Source of the DNA: an uncultured Bifidobacterium sp.
Lineage (GTDB): Bacteria > Actinomycetota > Actinomycetes > Actinomycetales > Bifidobacteriaceae
Assembly: GCA_937874315.1 (NCBI GenBank)
Contig: CALNAE010000278.1
Coordinates: forward strand, 1-28,105
Direction: 5' to 3'
Length of the DNA: 28,105 nucleotides
Below the pieces are notes generated by a model. The model saw only the letters and a list, made by a program, of their open reading frames with translations, was not told where the DNA came from and searched no databases. Of this stretch, positions 15,887 to 24,429 are shown piece by piece. The first letter of the stretch is position 1; each line of letters begins with the position of its first letter. The translations under genes and the position numbers were made by a program.

Positions 15887-18575
15887 TGTCCTCCTCCCCG
15901 TTACGATCGCGTTGTCCGAAGGAACCCACATGGTAATCCGCGAAGACGACCTCGCCGCTGTCCTGGGTGGCGTCGAGGTCCACCGTGCCGGTGATCGCCC
16001 AATCATGATCGCCATCCGAATCGTCGATGATCTGACGGATTCTCCATGTATGTTCATCCCGTTCATGCGCATCATCGAGAACGAACATATCGCCGCCACG
16101 GGCCTTGGCATCGATGCCGACGTACTCATGGTCATCGTAGTAGTCGTCCAATGCCCGCTCCCAGACATGAACGCCATAGCCCCAGTCCTGGTCGAGCGTG
16201 CCAAGGTCTTCGGGCCGATCCAAATCCATCAGCCGGACCCTGCGGAACATCGCATTGCGGATCAGCACGATCAATCCACGCCGATCCTCTACCACCCGTG
16301 CGGGGCTCTCCTGCGTGGACACCGGCGGCTTCATTCCCGAGGCAGGTTCCTCCCCGGCCTGTTCCCACTCGTCCACCAGACTGGAATCCACGGATCGCAC
16401 CACCACCCGCAACCACGAAATGATGTCGTCAAGCCTCTCATCGCGTCGCTCCTGCGGCACGGTCCTCGCCAACGCACGATAGGCATCGGACAGATACCGC
16501 AGCAGCGTCCCCTCAGATCGGGCGATGCCGTAACGGGAGATATATCCGTTGAAATCGCTGGCCGTCTCGACCATGTCCCGCACCACGGACTTGGGGCTCA
16601 GCTCGTAGTCGTTGGCCCAGGGAACGTCCTTGCGATATTGGTCGAACGCCGCCCCGAGCAGTTCCTCCAACGGCTTGGGGTAGGTTATCTCCTGCAGCCG
16701 CTCCATGCGCTCGTCGTATTCGATCCCGTCCGCCTTCATCTCGGACAACGCAGCGTCCCGCGCCTGACGCTGCTGGGCTTTGAGCACCTGCTTGGGATCG
16801 TCCAAGGTCGCCTCGACCATCGAGATGACGTCGAGTGCATACGTTTCGGATTGAGGATCGAGCAGTTCCAACGCCGCCAGCAGAAATGGCGACAGCGGCT
16901 GGTCAAGCGCGAAATGCTCAGGCATGTCGATGGCCAGCAGATAGTCCTTGCCGCCGCGTCCGTCATCTTCGATTTCGATGAACCGCGCGTCAAGCATGGT
17001 CTGAAAGATCTCCGCCACACGCTCGTGCAGATGCGTCTTCTGCTCGTCGCCTTGGGCCGAGTCATCGATCAGCGAATCCATTCTGGCCCAGGCATCGCCT
17101 CCCTGCGCCACCTCATTGAGCACCATGGAGTGTGTGATGATCAGATGCGGCGTCAGCGTTTCCGGCTGCGCGTCGATCAGATGCTCAAAGGTGGCCTTGG
17201 TCCACACCACAAAGCCTTCCTGCGGCTTTTTGCGTTTGATCTTCTTCAGTTTCTTCGGGTCGCCGCCGGCCTTTGCAAGCGCTCTGGCGTTTTCGATCTC
17301 GAATTCCGGCGCCTGAGCGACGACCAGCCCCTCAGTATCGAAGCCGATGCGGCCGGCCCGGCCCGCGATCTGATGGAATTCGCGTGCACGCAGCCGCCGC
17401 ATCCTGCTCCCGTCGAACTTGGTCAACGCGGTGAGTACAACCGAGTGGATCGGCACGTTGATGCCGACGCCAAGCGTATCCGTTCCGCATATCACCGGCA
17501 GCAACCCCTGCTGGGCGAGCTGCTCGACCAGTCGACGATAGCGCGGCAGCATGCCGGCATGGTGGATGCCGACCCCCGTGCGCAACAGCCGTTGCAGGAT
17601 CTTTCCAAAGGCGGTCGTGAAACGCGTGCCCTTCATGGCCTCGGCGATGGCCTTGCGCTGTTCCCTGCTGGACACGCCGGTTCCGGCAAGCGCCTGCGCG
17701 GTCTCGAGTGCGGCGTCCTGCGAAAAGTGAACGACGTAGATCGGCGTTTGCCGACGGCCGAACAGCAGTTCGACCGTGCCGGCAAGTTGCTTGTCGGTGT
17801 ACTCGTAGCTCAACGGCACCGGACGCGGGGCATCGGCGATCACATCGACGTCCCGCCCCGTCTGCGTCTCCAGCCGACGGGCGATGGCCTCGACATCGCC
17901 GAGGGTCGCGCTCATCAGCAGAAACTGCGTATCGGGCAGGGTCAGCAACGGCACCTGCCAGGCCCAACCTCGTTCCGGATCGCCGTAGTAATGGAACTCA
18001 TCCATAGCCACACACCCGATATCGGCGTGGGAGCCCTCACGTAGGGCCTGATTGGCAAGAATCTCGGCGGTGCAGCAAATCACGGGCGCATCGGCGTTGA
18101 TACGCGTATCCCCCGTGATCATTCCGACGTTGTCCCGTCCCAACGTCGCCACCAAGTCGAAGAACTTCTCGGAGACCAACGCCTTGATCGGCGCCGTATA
18201 ATACGATCTTCGTCCGGTGCATAACGCGGCGAAGTGCATGCCCAGGGCAATCAGCGACTTGCCTGATCCGGTTGGGGTATTCACGATCACATGGTCGCCC
18301 GCCAGCAGATCCATCATGGCCTCGTCCTGATGCGGCCACGGCGTGATGCCCTTGTCCTGTTTGACCCAATCAAAGAAACGGTCATATATTTCGTCCGCGT
18401 CGAGGCTGGCGATGTCATCGCGATACCCGGTGTCTTGCCGGTGGCTCTCCCGAGACTCCGCGTCCTGCCCGCCGTCGTGACGAACGTCATCGAACCGGGT
18501 CGGCTCGCGCCGGGCCTCCTCGCCCCATCGGATCTCACTCCATCGCGGTGCCCGTGCTCCCAAAGATTCGCTCAT
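15876..18575 (-). CDS. DEAD/DEAH-box helicase with DUF3516-type C-terminal region
   Basis: The 899-residue product (from ATG 18575) is a superfamily 2 helicase. Motifs: Q-like PWPHQDEAM (79-87), Walker A TPTGSGKS (100-107), motif Ia TAPIKALVSEK, Ib TGD, motif II DEFH (192-195), motif III SAT (222-224), later GTDTLGVGINVP (V) and HQIAGRAGRIG (VI). The DEFH box and HHAGMLPRYR region place it near Ski2/HelY-like helicases. The remaining ~450 residues match what actinobacterial genomes annotate as DUF3516. The substrate is probably RNA or structured nucleic acid, but this is unproven. A GTG three codons upstream (18584) is an alternative start. Neither start has a good Shine-Dalgarno, and TACAGT 7 nt before the ATG could be a -10 box for a leaderless mRNA. 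The gene overlaps rarA by 11 bp at its 3' end, linking it to replication or repair by context. Confidence 0.9.
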   Translation of the reverse strand: MSESLGARAPRWSEIRWGEEARREPTRFDDVRHDGGQDAESRESHRQDTGYRDDIASLDADEIYDRFFDWVKQDKGITPWPHQDEAMMDLLAGDHVIVNTPTGSGKSLIALGMHFAALCTGRRSYYTAPIKALVSEKFFDLVATLGRDNVGMITGDTRINADAPVICCTAEILANQALREGSHADIGCVAMDEFHYYGDPERGWAWQVPLLTLPDTQFLLMSATLGDVEAIARRLETQTGRDVDVIADAPRPVPLSYEYTDKQLAGTVELLFGRRQTPIYVVHFSQDAALETAQALAGTGVSSREQRKAIAEAMKGTRFTTAFGKILQRLLRTGVGIHHAGMLPRYRRLVEQLAQQGLLPVICGTDTLGVGINVPIHSVVLTALTKFDGSRMRRLRAREFHQIAGRAGRIGFDTEGLVVAQAPEFEIENARALAKAGGDPKKLKKIKRKKPQEGFVVWTKATFEHLIDAQPETLTPHLIITHSMVLNEVAQGGDAWARMDSLIDDSAQGDEQKTHLHERVAEIFQTMLDARFIEIEDDGRGGKDYLLAIDMPEHFALDQPLSPFLLAALELLDPQSETYALDVISMVEATLDDPKQVLKAQQRQARDAALSEMKADGIEYDERMERLQEITYPKPLEELLGAAFDQYRKDVPWANDYELSPKSVVRDMVETASDFNGYISRYGIARSEGTLLRYLSDAYRALARTVPQERRDERLDDIISWLRVVVRSVDSSLVDEWEQAGEEPASGMKPPVSTQESPARVVEDRRGLIVLIRNAMFRRVRLMDLDRPEDLGTLDQDWGYGVHVWERALDDYYDDHEYVGIDAKARGGDMFVLDDAHERDEHTWRIRQIIDDSDGDHDWAITGTVDLDATQDSGEVVFADYHVGSFGQRDRNGEEDNGR

Positions 18576-18649
18576 GCCTGCCACTGTAGTGGCCAGTCGC
18601 TACGAGCGGGTCGTCGAAGGCGTATGGACGCGGACGACCAGGGGCTCGT

Positions 18650-18695
18650 GAGCACGCCGCGAATCGAGCGCCCGAAATCGATTCGCGGCGTGCTC
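18650..18695. terminator. Perfect 18-bp inverted repeat after gluD
   Basis: GAGCACGCCGCGAATCGA (18650-18667) and its exact complement (18678-18695) are separated by a 10-nt loop. The element starts 7 nt beyond the gluD stop and lies upstream of the helicase gene, so it most likely ends the glu operon transcript. There is no T-run after it. Confidence 0.65.
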
Positions 18696-18702
18696 TTACC
18701 CA

Positions 18703-19905
18703 CTAGCTCTGACGGCTGCCGGCCGTGGCGTCCCCGCCCGCGTCGTCCTTTTCGCTGTCCGTATCGGATTCTGCTCCGGCGATGTTCCCTTCACCTGGCC
18801 CGACGGGTCTGCCGCCGACCATCGGCTTGAGAAAATCGGGAATCTGCAACGAGCGGGAGTCCGATCTCGCCTCGGGATGCATGATATCGAATCCCTGCAC
18901 GTAACGAATCCTGCGCCAATCCTGAATCGAGGAGTTGGAGCCCGTATGCCGTACATGGTACTGACGTGGGGCACCGCCGTATGGCAGCTCCTTGATCTCC
19001 TTGGCCACCGCGATCTGGGTGGAATTGGATGCATCCATGAAGGCGATCGGTGCCTGCGGCTCCAATTCGGCGGGGGCCGACGTACGCTGACTCATCTTTC
19101 TGGGCAACCATTCCGCGAGCCTCGACAACAGCCAGCAGATGACGAAATAGATGACGGCGGACATCAACAGGGTCTGCAGGATGTTGAAGTACATCGATCC
19201 CAAACGACGCGACTGCTGCAGCAGATCGGTGTACATGATAATGGAGCCGAGCGCCGTATCCTTGAGCACGACGACCAGCTGGGTGACCGCTGCCGGCAAC
19301 ATGGCATAGACCGCCTGAGGCACCTCTATCTGCATCAGCGATTCAGTGCGTGTCAACCCCAAAGCCAACGACGCCTCGCGCTGGCCATCGGGCAGGTTGC
19401 CGACCCCGGAACGCACCAGTTCGGCGACCACCGAACCGTTGTAGAGGATCAGGGCCAGTACGACGGCCCAGTATGATGCGCTCTGGACGCCGACGAAGGA
19501 GAACCACCGCCAGAAGAAGATCATCAACATGAGCACGGGAACCGCACGGCAGAATTCGACGATAACGGCGGAAACGCTGCGCAACAGCGTATTGGGAATC
19601 AAACGCCCGATGCCGAAGACCAACCCGAAGACGACCGCACCGATCACGGCAAGCACGGACGCCCTGATGGTCATCCATAATCCGGGCAGATAGAAGTCAC
19701 TCCAGGCCTCCCCCTCAAGCGCCGGCCTCCACAGCTCCCAACTCAGCTGATTCTCACCATCCGGCGGATTGTGCAGACGCATCAGCAGCAGCACGAACAA
19801 CGCGGCGAAAATCAAGCCCGCAATCCAGTTCAGCATACGAATGAGATGGCGGCCGCGTGGACCCGGTTCATCAAACAGCAAGGAAGTATCGTGTTGTCCA
19901 TTCAT
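18703..19905 (-). CDS. gluD: Glutamate-type ABC transporter permease with long C-terminal tail
   Basis: One of two inner-membrane permeases of the glutamate-type uptake system. The 400-residue product has a first span at about 25-43 and the core ABC permease domain at about 75-265, with the EAA loop DGQREASLALGLTRTESLMQIEVPQA that contacts the ATPase. After the last span (about 249-267) comes a ~130-residue hydrophilic tail (VRHTGSNSSIQDWRRIRYVQGFD and a Ser/Asp/Gly-rich end). That tail is absent from ordinary permeases of this family and should face the cytoplasm. The start has AGGAG about 7 nt upstream and lies 2 nt beyond the gluC stop, so translation is tightly linked. The name is given by similarity to Corynebacterium gluABCD and by gene order; other acidic or polar amino acids could be the substrate. 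It is the last gene of the operon. Confidence 0.9.
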   Translation of the reverse strand: MNGQHDTSLLFDEPGPRGRHLIRMLNWIAGLIFAALFVLLLMRLHNPPDGENQLSWELWRPALEGEAWSDFYLPGLWMTIRASVLAVIGAVVFGLVFGIGRLIPNTLLRSVSAVIVEFCRAVPVLMLMIFFWRWFSFVGVQSASYWAVVLALILYNGSVVAELVRSGVGNLPDGQREASLALGLTRTESLMQIEVPQAVYAMLPAAVTQLVVVLKDTALGSIIMYTDLLQQSRRLGSMYFNILQTLLMSAVIYFVICWLLSRLAEWLPRKMSQRTSAPAELEPQAPIAFMDASNSTQIAVAKEIKELPYGGAPRQYHVRHTGSNSSIQDWRRIRYVQGFDIMHPEARSDSRSLQIPDFLKPMVGGRPVGPGEGNIAGAESDTDSEKDDAGGDATAGSRQS

Positions 19906-19907
19906 GA

Positions 19908-20585
19908 TTATCTCCTCACCGCAAGCTTATTGGACAGGTAGGTGGTCAGCATGCCGATGGGAATGATAAGAATCACATAACCGAACGCGAAGATCAGGAA
20001 GATCGCCACGATGGCGTCGGCGTGGAACTCGATCATCTGGCTCATCAGCGACGAGGTCTCCGTAGCGACCGAAGCCGCGGCCGCGACCGTTGAATTCTTC
20101 AACAAGGCGATTAGCGTGTTGCCCAACGGCGCCACCGAGCCGCGGAACGCCTGCGGCAGGATGACCTGGGAGGTCGACTGCGAGAAGCTTAGTCCCAGAG
20201 CGCGCGCGGCCTCGGCCTGACCGAGCGGAACGGTGTTGATGCCGGAACGCAACGATTCACAGACGAATGCGGCGGTGTACAAGGACAACCCGGTCACCGC
20301 CAGCCAGAAGAAGTTGGTGGCGAAGGTGTTCGAAAAGCTCAGTTTCAGCTGCGCGAAGGCACCCAACACCATGAAGACCATGATGATGGTCAACGGCATG
20401 TTCTTGAACAGCTCGACGTAGGCGGAAGCCACCAGCCGCAGCGAGGAGATCGGCGAGATGCGCATCGTGACCAGCGCCACGCCGAGAATCAATGAAAACA
20501 GCGCGGACCATAACGTCAACTCGAGGTTGACGAGAAACGCCCCGGGAATGTCATATTCGACGAACAACTGCAGGAACGTGTGCAT
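19908..20585 (-). CDS. gluC: Glutamate-type ABC transporter permease
   Basis: This 225-residue permease has about five membrane spans and the binding-protein-dependent transport fold. The EAA loop is LGQAEAARALGLSFSQSTSQ followed by VILPQAFRG. The ELFKNMPLTIIMVFMVLG stretch in the middle is typical of the polar amino acid (HisM/GlnP) subfamily. It pairs with GluD to form the membrane channel. Its ATG shares one base with the gluB stop (TGATG), and AAGGAG lies about 7 nt upstream, so translational coupling is expected. Confidence 0.93.
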   Translation of the reverse strand: MHTFLQLFVEYDIPGAFLVNLELTLWSALFSLILGVALVTMRISPISSLRLVASAYVELFKNMPLTIIMVFMVLGAFAQLKLSFSNTFATNFFWLAVTGLSLYTAAFVCESLRSGINTVPLGQAEAARALGLSFSQSTSQVILPQAFRGSVAPLGNTLIALLKNSTVAAAASVATETSSLMSQMIEFHADAIVAIFLIFAFGYVILIIPIGMLTTYLSNKLAVRR

Positions 20586-21430
20586 CAGTTTTCTCCTTCC
20601 GTCGGGACCGGAGGATTGTATTGGGCGTTCGGCGTGTACGCCACCCCACGGGTGTTGTCATCGATGGCGCGCTTCCACGAACCGTCCTGAATCATTTCGG
20701 TGATGGCGTTGTTGATCTGGGTGGCGAGTTTCACGTTGCCTTTTTTGATGCCGATCCCGTAGCGTTCTTGGGTGAAGGGCTTGCCGACCACGCGAAGTCG
20801 GCCACGCGAGGCCGCCGCGAGACCCGCCAAGATGATGTCGTCGGTGGTTACGGCGTCCACGATGCCGGAGAACAGCGCCGTGGCGCATTCGGCGTAACCC
20901 GGCTGTTCCATGAGCTGGACCTTGTTGGCGAATTTCTTCTGGACCGTGGCCGCGGAGGTAGAACCAGTCACCGAGCACAACCGTTTGCCGTTGAGGTCCT
21001 GCGGTCCCTCGATGGAGGTGTCGTCCTTGCGTACCATCAGATCCTGACCCGCGACGAAATACGGTCCGGCGAAGGACACTTCCTTCTTCCGCGCGTCGGT
21101 AATCGAATAGCTGGCGACGATCATATCGACGTCGCCGTTCTGCAACATCGCCTCACGCTGCTTCGAAGGGGCTTCCTTCCAGACGATCTGATCCTCCGAG
21201 TATCCCAGCTTTCTGGCGATGTACCGCGCGACATCCACGTCGAAGCCGACATAAGTGCCCGACTTCTTGAATCCCACGCCCGGCTGATCGAATTTGATGC
21301 CGATGCGTATCTTGCCCGCGTCGTTCGAACCGCACGCGGCTACCGTGAAAACGCAGGCCACGGCGCAGAACGCCGCCAGCAGCACTCGCATCCAATGCCG
21401 GAGCGCGTGGGAATACCCTCGCATGAACAT
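20585..21430 (-). CDS. gluB: Glutamate-type ABC transporter substrate-binding lipoprotein
   Basis: The 281-residue product is a type 3 extracellular solute-binding protein. The N-terminus has a basic region (RHWMR), a hydrophobic core (VLLAAFCAVACVFTV) and a lipobox VAAC with the lipidated cysteine at residue 33, so the mature protein is tethered to the outside of the cytoplasmic membrane. Conserved features of the family include GFDVDVARYIARKLGY near the front, the TDARKKEVSFAGPYF segment, and the VTGSTSAATVQKK ligand-contact loop. It captures the amino acid and delivers it to GluC/GluD. AGGAGG lies 8 nt upstream of ATG 21430; a second ATG six bases on is less well placed. The gap to gluA is 30 bp. 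Confidence 0.94.
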   Translation of the reverse strand: MFMRGYSHALRHWMRVLLAAFCAVACVFTVAACGSNDAGKIRIGIKFDQPGVGFKKSGTYVGFDVDVARYIARKLGYSEDQIVWKEAPSKQREAMLQNGDVDMIVASYSITDARKKEVSFAGPYFVAGQDLMVRKDDTSIEGPQDLNGKRLCSVTGSTSAATVQKKFANKVQLMEQPGYAECATALFSGIVDAVTTDDIILAGLAAASRGRLRVVGKPFTQERYGIGIKKGNVKLATQINNAITEMIQDGSWKRAIDDNTRGVAYTPNAQYNPPVPTEGEN

Positions 21431-21460
21431 GTCGTTGACCTCCTATGCTTCCCGCGTCAC

Positions 21461-22243
21461 TCAGTGCGTAAGAATCTTGGAAAGGAAGTCCTTCGCACGC
21501 GTCGTCTTGGGATGGTCGAAGAACTCTTCGGGCGTGCCGGATTCGAGAATGCGGCCGTCAGCCATGAACACCACACGATCGGCGGCCTTGCGCGCGAATC
21601 CCATCTCGTGCGTCACGCAGATCATCGTCATGCCTTCCCCTGCCAACTCGATCATGACATCGAGGACCTCGTTGACCATCTCCGGATCAAGTGCCGACGT
21701 CGGCTCGTCGAACAGCATGACCTTGGGCTTCATGGCCAACGCGCGCGCGATGGCGACGCGCTGCTGCTGACCTCCGGAAAGCTGCGAAGGCATCTTCGAC
21801 GCCTGAGAATCGACGCCCACACGGGTGAGCATATCCATGGCAAGGTCCTCGGCATCCTTCTTGGACATATGCCGCACCTTGATCGGGGCGAGCGTCACGT
21901 TGTCGAGAATCGTCTTATTCGCGAACAGATTGAACGATTGAAACACCATGCCCACCTCGGCGCGGAGCATGGCCAGATCCTTGCCCTCCTGCGGCAGCTC
22001 CTTACCGTCGATGCGGATCACGCCGGAATCGATGCCCTCGAGCCGGTTGATGGTTCGGCACATGGTCGATTTGCCGGAACCCGATGGCCCCACCACGACG
22101 AGTACTTCGCCCTTGTCCACGCTGAGGTTGATGTCCTTAAGAACATGGAGCGAGCCGAAATGCTTCTCGACATGGGCCATTTCGACCAACGGATGGCCTG
22201 GCTGGGCCACGGCCGACGACTGCGTTGCTGCTGATGCTGCCAC
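21461..22243 (-). CDS. gluA: Glutamate-type ABC transporter ATPase
   Basis: The 260-residue ATPase energises the GluBCD importer. Motifs are Walker A GPSGSGKST (52-60), Q-loop FQSFNLF (Q102), signature LSGGQQQR (155-162), Walker B plus D-loop LFDEPTSALD (177-186) and switch His in VTHEMGF. GMVFQSFNLF and SALDPEMV are characteristic of the polar amino acid subfamily (GlnQ/HisP/GluA). The start is a GTG with AGAGGA about 4 nt upstream. The first ~18 residues (Ala/Ser/Gln-rich) precede the conserved domain and are not seen in shorter homologues. It is the first gene of the operon, with a candidate promoter about 35 bp upstream and a palindrome at the predicted transcription start. Confidence 0.94.
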   Translation of the reverse strand: MAASAATQSSAVAQPGHPLVEMAHVEKHFGSLHVLKDINLSVDKGEVLVVVGPSGSGKSTMCRTINRLEGIDSGVIRIDGKELPQEGKDLAMLRAEVGMVFQSFNLFANKTILDNVTLAPIKVRHMSKKDAEDLAMDMLTRVGVDSQASKMPSQLSGGQQQRVAIARALAMKPKVMLFDEPTSALDPEMVNEVLDVMIELAGEGMTMICVTHEMGFARKAADRVVFMADGRILESGTPEEFFDHPKTTRAKDFLSKILTH

Positions 22244-22261
22244 GGTTTCCTCTTTCTGTGC

Positions 22262-22281
22262 TGATATATCAATTCAGTATA
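22262..22281 (-). promoter_or_regulatory. gluA promoter candidate with palindrome at the start site
   Basis: On minus, TATACT (22281-22276) is one mismatch from the -10 consensus, with a poor -35 (TTCCGT, 16-bp spacing). Transcription would begin near 22269, leaving a leader of about 26 nt with a proper Shine-Dalgarno. The perfect palindrome TGATATATCA (22262-22271) covers that start, where a repressor would block initiation. All of this is inferred. Confidence 0.4.
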
Positions 22282-22578
22282 GCGAAGCCATGTTTCCACG
22301 GAACTTCTGGCTCACACCATGGTCGAAGGTCGGGATTCACAGTGCCACGGGTACAAGTCGACGATTCCAGCGTCGACCTCGACAGTGTGAACGATCGCCA
22401 GGGCCTTCCATGGGCATTCAGATATGCCAGTGCCGCCATCCGCATTCGCTGATTACGAAAATCTGCATATCGAATCAGTCGGTGCACATGACGGCACGAT
22501 CACAACATGACGGTCAACGCGATTGTCAGCGGCCAAGTAGCGCTATACGCGTGCCCGAGATACCGAGTGAGTCAGAAT
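22282..22578. other. Intergenic region between aspS and gluA
   Basis: About 300 bases without a convincing gene. The only local structure I see is GTCGAC at two sites (near 22357 and 22372) that could form a small hairpin. No clear terminator for aspS is visible. A 72-codon minus frame here has no ribosome site and no recognisable protein features. Confidence 0.5.
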
Positions 22579-24381
22579 CTACTCGCCCTCATCCTCGTCG
22601 GGATCGAAGTCGACGCCAGTCTCGGCGCGCTGCGCGTCCGAAATGGGTGCCGGGGCACCCGTAAGCGGATCGCGGCCGCCGCCGGCCTTCGGGAAGGCGA
22701 TGACGTCGCGAATGGAACTGGCACCGGCAAGGATGGAGACCGTACGATCCCATCCCAGCGCGATACCGGCGTGAGGCGGCGCACCATATTTGAACGCTTC
22801 GAGCAAGAACCCGAATTTCTCCTTCGCCTCATCGGGTTCGATGCCGAGTACCTTGAGCACGCGATCCTGAATATCGTCACGATGAATACGAACCGAGCCA
22901 CCGCCCATCTCCTCACCGTTGCACACGATGTCATAGGAGTCGCTCATGGCGTGTTCGGGATCCTTGTCGAATCTGTCGATCCAATCGGCCGACGGCATAG
23001 TGAAGGGATGATGCATGGAGGTCCACTTGGAGTGGCCGACGGCCACATCATCGTCATCCGGATCGTCGGTGCGCTTGAAGAGCGGGAAGTCGACCACCCA
23101 TGTGAACGCAAATTCATCGGGATGCAACAGACCGGCCCTGCGGGCCAATTCCACGCGCACGGCACCGAGCAACAGCTGGGACGATTCGCGTGAACCGGCC
23201 GCGAAGAAGACCGCGTCACCATCGTCGGCGCCCACCGCATCTTTGAGCCCGTCGCGTTCCGCTTCGGACAGGTTCTTTGCCACCGGCCCCTTGAGTTCGC
23301 CGTCATCGCCGAACTGAACATAGGCCAGACCTTTCGCCCCCCGCTGGCGAGCCCATTCCTGCCAGGCATCGAACTGACGACGCGGCGTGGAAGAACCACC
23401 CTTGAACAGCACGGCACCCACATACGGCGCCTGGAACACGCGGAACGGCGTGCCCTTGAAATACTCGGTCAAATCGATGAGTTCGTTGCCAAAACGCAGA
23501 TCCGGCTTGTCCGAGCCGTAGTGATCCATGGCGTCCTGCCAGGTGATGCGCGGCAACGGTAGAGTGATGTCGTAGCCCTGGGTCTTCCAGATCGCGGCGA
23601 TGACGCGCTCACCCATGGCCATCACGTCCTCCTGGTCGACGTAACTCATCTCCATATCGAGCTGGGTGAATTCAGGCTGCCGATCGGCGCGGAAGTCCTC
23701 ATCTCGATAGCAGCGCGCCAGCTGATAGTAGCGTTCGATGCCGCCGACCATCAGCAATTGCTTGAGCAGCTGCGGAGATTGCGGCAGCGCATACCAAGAG
23801 CCGGGCACCAGGCGTGCGGGCACGACAAAATCACGCGCGCCCTCCGGCGTCGACTTGATGAAGGTCGGGGTCTCGACCTCGGTGAATTCCATGTCTTCCA
23901 ACGCGTGGCGGGCAGCCTTGGTCATGTCGGAGCGCAACTTGAGATTGCGCTGCATCTCGGGACGACGCAAATCGAGATAGCGGTACTTCAGCCGCACGTC
24001 CTCACCCGGCAGGTGATTTTCCGACTCGTTCTCCAACGCCGTGGACACCTGGAACGGCAACGCGTCGGATTTAGCCAAGACCTTGAGGTCCTTGACGACG
24101 ACCTCGACCTTGCCGGTTTCAAGATGCTCGTTCTCATTGCCTTCCGGACGCAGGCGCACCTTGCCGACGACCTGGATGACGAACTCGCTGCGCAATGGAC
24201 GGGCGATATCCTCGTCGTTGATGACGATCTGGACCAACCCGGTACTGTCCCGCAAATCGATGAATGCCACACCGCCGTGGTCGCGACGACGATCAACCCA
24301 GCCGGCCAGCGTAACCTGCTGACCGATCAGCTGTTCGGTGACCTCAGTGGCATGATATGTTCGATAAGCCGTCTGGCTCAT
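22579..24381 (-). CDS. aspS: Aspartyl-tRNA synthetase, probably non-discriminating
   Basis: This 600-residue class II synthetase of the bacterial type attaches aspartate to tRNA. The N-terminal OB-fold anticodon domain (about 1-110) includes AGWVDRRRDHGG. Motif 2 appears as RCYRDEDFRADRQPEFTQLDMEMS, the bacterial insertion (GAD) domain lies at about 300-420, and motif 3 is GIALGWDRT. Two anticodon-domain positions that separate AspRS types are readable: H35 (RRRDHGG; Leu in E. coli) and G81 (RPEGN; Lys in E. coli). In Pseudomonas AspRS the His/Gly pair goes with charging both tRNA-Asp and tRNA-Asn, so this enzyme is predicted to be non-discriminating and to rely on GatCAB for Asn-tRNA. The acidic tail (DFDPDEDEGE) is unremarkable. 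AGAGGA lies just upstream of the ATG. It follows hisS by 48 bp, a likely operon. Confidence 0.97.
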   Translation of the reverse strand: MSQTAYRTYHATEVTEQLIGQQVTLAGWVDRRRDHGGVAFIDLRDSTGLVQIVINDEDIARPLRSEFVIQVVGKVRLRPEGNENEHLETGKVEVVVKDLKVLAKSDALPFQVSTALENESENHLPGEDVRLKYRYLDLRRPEMQRNLKLRSDMTKAARHALEDMEFTEVETPTFIKSTPEGARDFVVPARLVPGSWYALPQSPQLLKQLLMVGGIERYYQLARCYRDEDFRADRQPEFTQLDMEMSYVDQEDVMAMGERVIAAIWKTQGYDITLPLPRITWQDAMDHYGSDKPDLRFGNELIDLTEYFKGTPFRVFQAPYVGAVLFKGGSSTPRRQFDAWQEWARQRGAKGLAYVQFGDDGELKGPVAKNLSEAERDGLKDAVGADDGDAVFFAAGSRESSQLLLGAVRVELARRAGLLHPDEFAFTWVVDFPLFKRTDDPDDDDVAVGHSKWTSMHHPFTMPSADWIDRFDKDPEHAMSDSYDIVCNGEEMGGGSVRIHRDDIQDRVLKVLGIEPDEAKEKFGFLLEAFKYGAPPHAGIALGWDRTVSILAGASSIRDVIAFPKAGGGRDPLTGAPAPISDAQRAETGVDFDPDEDEGE

Positions 24382-24429
24382 AGTTCCTCTTTCTTCATTT
24401 CCTTGCGCAAAACTGCATGGAACCGCGTT

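Noticed and set aside
14321..15994. 557-codon open frame on plus opposite rarA
   Set aside because: Antisense shadow with atypical composition.
15887..16204. Upstream extension of the rarA frame
   Set aside because: It lies within the helicase 3' end; ATG 15886 has a strong Shine-Dalgarno and matches the family's N-terminus.
15666..18044. 792-codon open frame on plus opposite the helicase gene
   Set aside because: It is antisense to a helicase with intact motifs, its translation is Arg/His/Gln-rich without domains, and such frames are common in GC-rich DNA.
20621..22234. 537-codon open frame on plus opposite gluB and gluA
   Set aside because: Antisense shadow; the minus genes have full motifs and ribosome sites.
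22269..22487. 72-codon minus frame between aspS and gluA
   Set aside because: No ribosome site, no domain, and it overlaps the likely gluA promoter.
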